Notes under the pieces: model-generated
Seen by the model: the letters and a program-made list of their open reading frames with translations, nothing else
What the model was told of the DNA's origin: nothing
Databases searched by the model: none
Position numbers and translations under genes: made by a program
Shown here: in pieces, positions 62,507 to 64,000 of the stretch
How the letters are laid out: every line of letters begins with the position of its first letter
Position numbering within the stretch: position 1 is the stretch's first letter
DNA from: Vibrio barjaei
Lineage (GTDB): Bacteria; Pseudomonadota; Gammaproteobacteria; Enterobacterales; Vibrionaceae
Length of the DNA stretch: 64,000 bases
Direction of reading: 5' to 3'
Assembly: GCF_001639065.2 (NCBI RefSeq)
Contig: NZ_LQXO02000005.1
Span: 248,001-312,000, forward strand

Positions 62507-64000
62507 ATGAAAGAAATGAATAAATCTGAAACAAAAAGCTCAAAACTACTAGGGATCGTACTTTTCCACTCCTTTATCCCTGGGAAACTATTCAAGGTCA
62601 AGGCTATCGGGCATAGCAACAATACGGGTGATAACGGAGCTGGTAAATCCACTTTGTTAAGCTTACTTCCAGCGTTCTATGGAGCCGATCCGAGTAAGCT
62701 GGTAGATAGACAAGCGGATAAAGTTTCCTTTGTTGATTACTACTTGCCCACCCCAAAATCTGTCATCGTGTTCGAATATGAAAAGCTTGGTGAGAGAAAG
62801 TGTTCTGTAATGTATCGAAATGGCTCCAGTGTCGCTTATAGGTTTTTGACAGGAACCGCTGAACAATTGTTTTCTCAGCATTTGTACGACGAGCTAATTA
62901 AGCAAGGAAGTGAAACTCGAACATGGCTTAAAAACCTTGTGTCTCAGTCAATGTCAGTAAGTTCGCAAATTGAAACTAGTGTCGATTACCGTTCAGTAAT
63001 TCTAAACAATAAAAAGCGTTTGGCCCAAAGACGCAGTGCGGGTAAAAACTTAGTAGCAATCGCCCATGAGTACTCGTTGTGTTCTGCGAGCCATAACATG
63101 AATCATATCGACATTTTGACGGCGACAATGATGCGTCACAAGAAGATGTTGAGCCGTTTTAAGACGATGATTGTGGACTGTTTCTTGAACAATACATCGA
63201 TGGACGATGTTCCATATAAGAAAGAGTATATCAACCTAGCAAATAGCCTAGATGTGTTTGTTCAACTAGACACTAAAAAGAGCAAGTTCGATGAAGCAGT
63301 TGCAAGTAAAGACAGCCTTGATGAGTACATCAAGCAACTAAACTCCTATCGAGCTCAAATCGCTTCTTATCTGCGTCAACTGGCACTAAATGACACTCAG
63401 TTGTCTGACAAAATTCGTTTGCAGAAGGAGTTGCACGGCTCCCTAGTCAGTGAGAGGAAAGATAGACTTCAAAAGCTTGATACTGAGTTAAGCATTCATC
63501 GGACTGAGTTTGAAAGGAAATCCAAAGTAGTTGATGCTATTTACAATAAGCGTGACAAGTACGAGAACGAGGATGATATTTTAGAAAAAATCACGCTTTA
63601 CAATAGCTTGAGTGACTTGCTGAAGGAAGCAGAATCTGCAAGGAAACATTATGACAACTTACTGGAAGATGTAGAAACCGAAGAAAGTACGTTTAACAGT
63701 CAGGTACAAAAATTGGAACTCGAATGTGCTAATTTCCGCTCCAGTAAGCAAAAAGAGATCAATAACATACTTAACACTAAGGAAGAGATATTCGAGCAAA
63801 AAAACGACCGTTTAGAGGCGATGCAGAGTGACCTCAACCTTCAAAAGAAAAAGTTGCAAGATGAGTTTGATGAACAGTCTGACAAGATAAGACAAGAACA
63901 ATTCCGACTTGCAATTCTAGAAGGGCAGTCTTTAGAGTTCACACCAGAACAAAAAGGCGAACTACGTAGTCTGGAAAGTGATCTTGAGAGTAAGCGTGAA
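62507..64000 (+). CDS. Large SMC-like ATPase with coiled coils, partial
   Basis: The frame is open to the last base of the window; 498 residues are visible from ATG 62507 (ATG 62516 is an equally likely start, ribosome site weak). Walker A is TGDNGAGKSTL near residue 42-52. After a globular ATPase N-half the chain from about residue 245 is a long charged coiled coil (SDLLKEAESARKHYDNLLED, TKEEIFEQKNDRLEAMQSDL). This is the build of SMC/Rad50/MukB-like and JetC-like ATPases. It is divergent from the WYL regulator. The C-terminal half and the next genes lie outside, so the system cannot be named. Confidence 0.8.
   Translation, partial: MKEMNKSETKSSKLLGIVLFHSFIPGKLFKVKAIGHSNNTGDNGAGKSTLLSLLPAFYGADPSKLVDRQADKVSFVDYYLPTPKSVIVFEYEKLGERKCSVMYRNGSSVAYRFLTGTAEQLFSQHLYDELIKQGSETRTWLKNLVSQSMSVSSQIETSVDYRSVILNNKKRLAQRRSAGKNLVAIAHEYSLCSASHNMNHIDILTATMMRHKKMLSRFKTMIVDCFLNNTSMDDVPYKKEYINLANSLDVFVQLDTKKSKFDEAVASKDSLDEYIKQLNSYRAQIASYLRQLALNDTQLSDKIRLQKELHGSLVSERKDRLQKLDTELSIHRTEFERKSKVVDAIYNKRDKYENEDDILEKITLYNSLSDLLKEAESARKHYDNLLEDVETEESTFNSQVQKLELECANFRSSKQKEINNILNTKEEIFEQKNDRLEAMQSDLNLQKKKLQDEFDEQSDKIRQEQFRLAILEGQSLEFTPEQKGELRSLESDLESKRE

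Noticed and set aside
57155..64000. Wadjet, DISARM or BREX system
   Set aside because: No MukF/MukE-like or TOPRIM genes, no DrmA/DrmB helicase pair, no PglZ/BrxC seen in the visible part; only the WYL regulator is shared with BREX-type islands.

Overview
The window looks like a stretch of a Vibrio chromosome, probably chromosome II of a Harveyi-clade species. This is inferred from an intrinsic-type 283-aa CARB beta-lactamase, ToxR/ToxS-like membrane regulators, Vibrio-type KatG, NemA, GloA and Tpx, and moderate-to-low GC. I see no rRNA or tRNA genes, no CRISPR array and no intact insertion sequence.

Layout. 0-9.2 kb: the end of a sigma-54 activator, a secreted protein with SdrD_B-like modules, a CDGSH/glutamate-synthase-like FMN protein, a UvrD-type helicase, an AraC-GyrI regulator and a MerR-methyltransferase fusion. 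9.2-18.4 kb: a small ORF with a structured leader, katG, gloA-nemA, a NifW-like gene, two outer-membrane barrels, an HPF-like protein overlapping a desulforedoxin-like zinc/iron-knuckle protein, and a LysR regulator. 18.4-20.8 kb (minus strand): MAPEG protein, a yiaVW-like pair and a glycine-zipper protein.

21.3-27.4 kb is a compact plus-strand cluster: small membrane protein, YqcI/YcgG heme N-hydroxylase-like protein, short-chain dehydrogenase, arginine amidinotransferase-like protein, [2Fe-2S] ferredoxin-domain protein, LysE exporter and MOSC/mARC-like molybdoprotein, then a LysR regulator. The enzymes fit together as a pathway that makes a guanidino compound, oxidises it on nitrogen, reduces N-hydroxy forms and exports something. 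I regard it as the best candidate for an undescribed biosynthetic system here.

27.4-37.1 kb holds sugar/sugar-acid genes (PTS EIIBC, RspA-like dehydratase, GntR regulator), an MFS transporter, a YdjM-like membrane protein, an NCS2 permease and a DEAD-box helicase. 37.3-40.5 kb is an AT-rich insert with a large lipoprotein gene, bracketed by inverted copies of a 31-nt sequence. 41.2-49.4 kb carries an ABM-domain protein, a ToxR/ToxS-like pair and a five-gene MacAB/TolC-type exporter operon with the ATPase and two permeases encoded separately. 49.5-56.6 kb has blaCARB with a LysR gene, a second-type accD with changes at the residue linked to andrimid resistance, a ferric-reductase-like flavoprotein, tpx, a CPBP protease and a HopJ-family protein.

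57-64 kb (running off the window) is a defence-island-like locus: a BrxR/CapW-like WYL regulator followed by a protein of unknown family and a two-HKD phospholipase D-like protein on the minus strand, divergent from a large SMC-like coiled-coil ATPase. Its downstream edge has a 16-bp perfect inverted repeat and three spaced 17-bp repeats. All assignments come from reading the sequence; none has been checked against a database.
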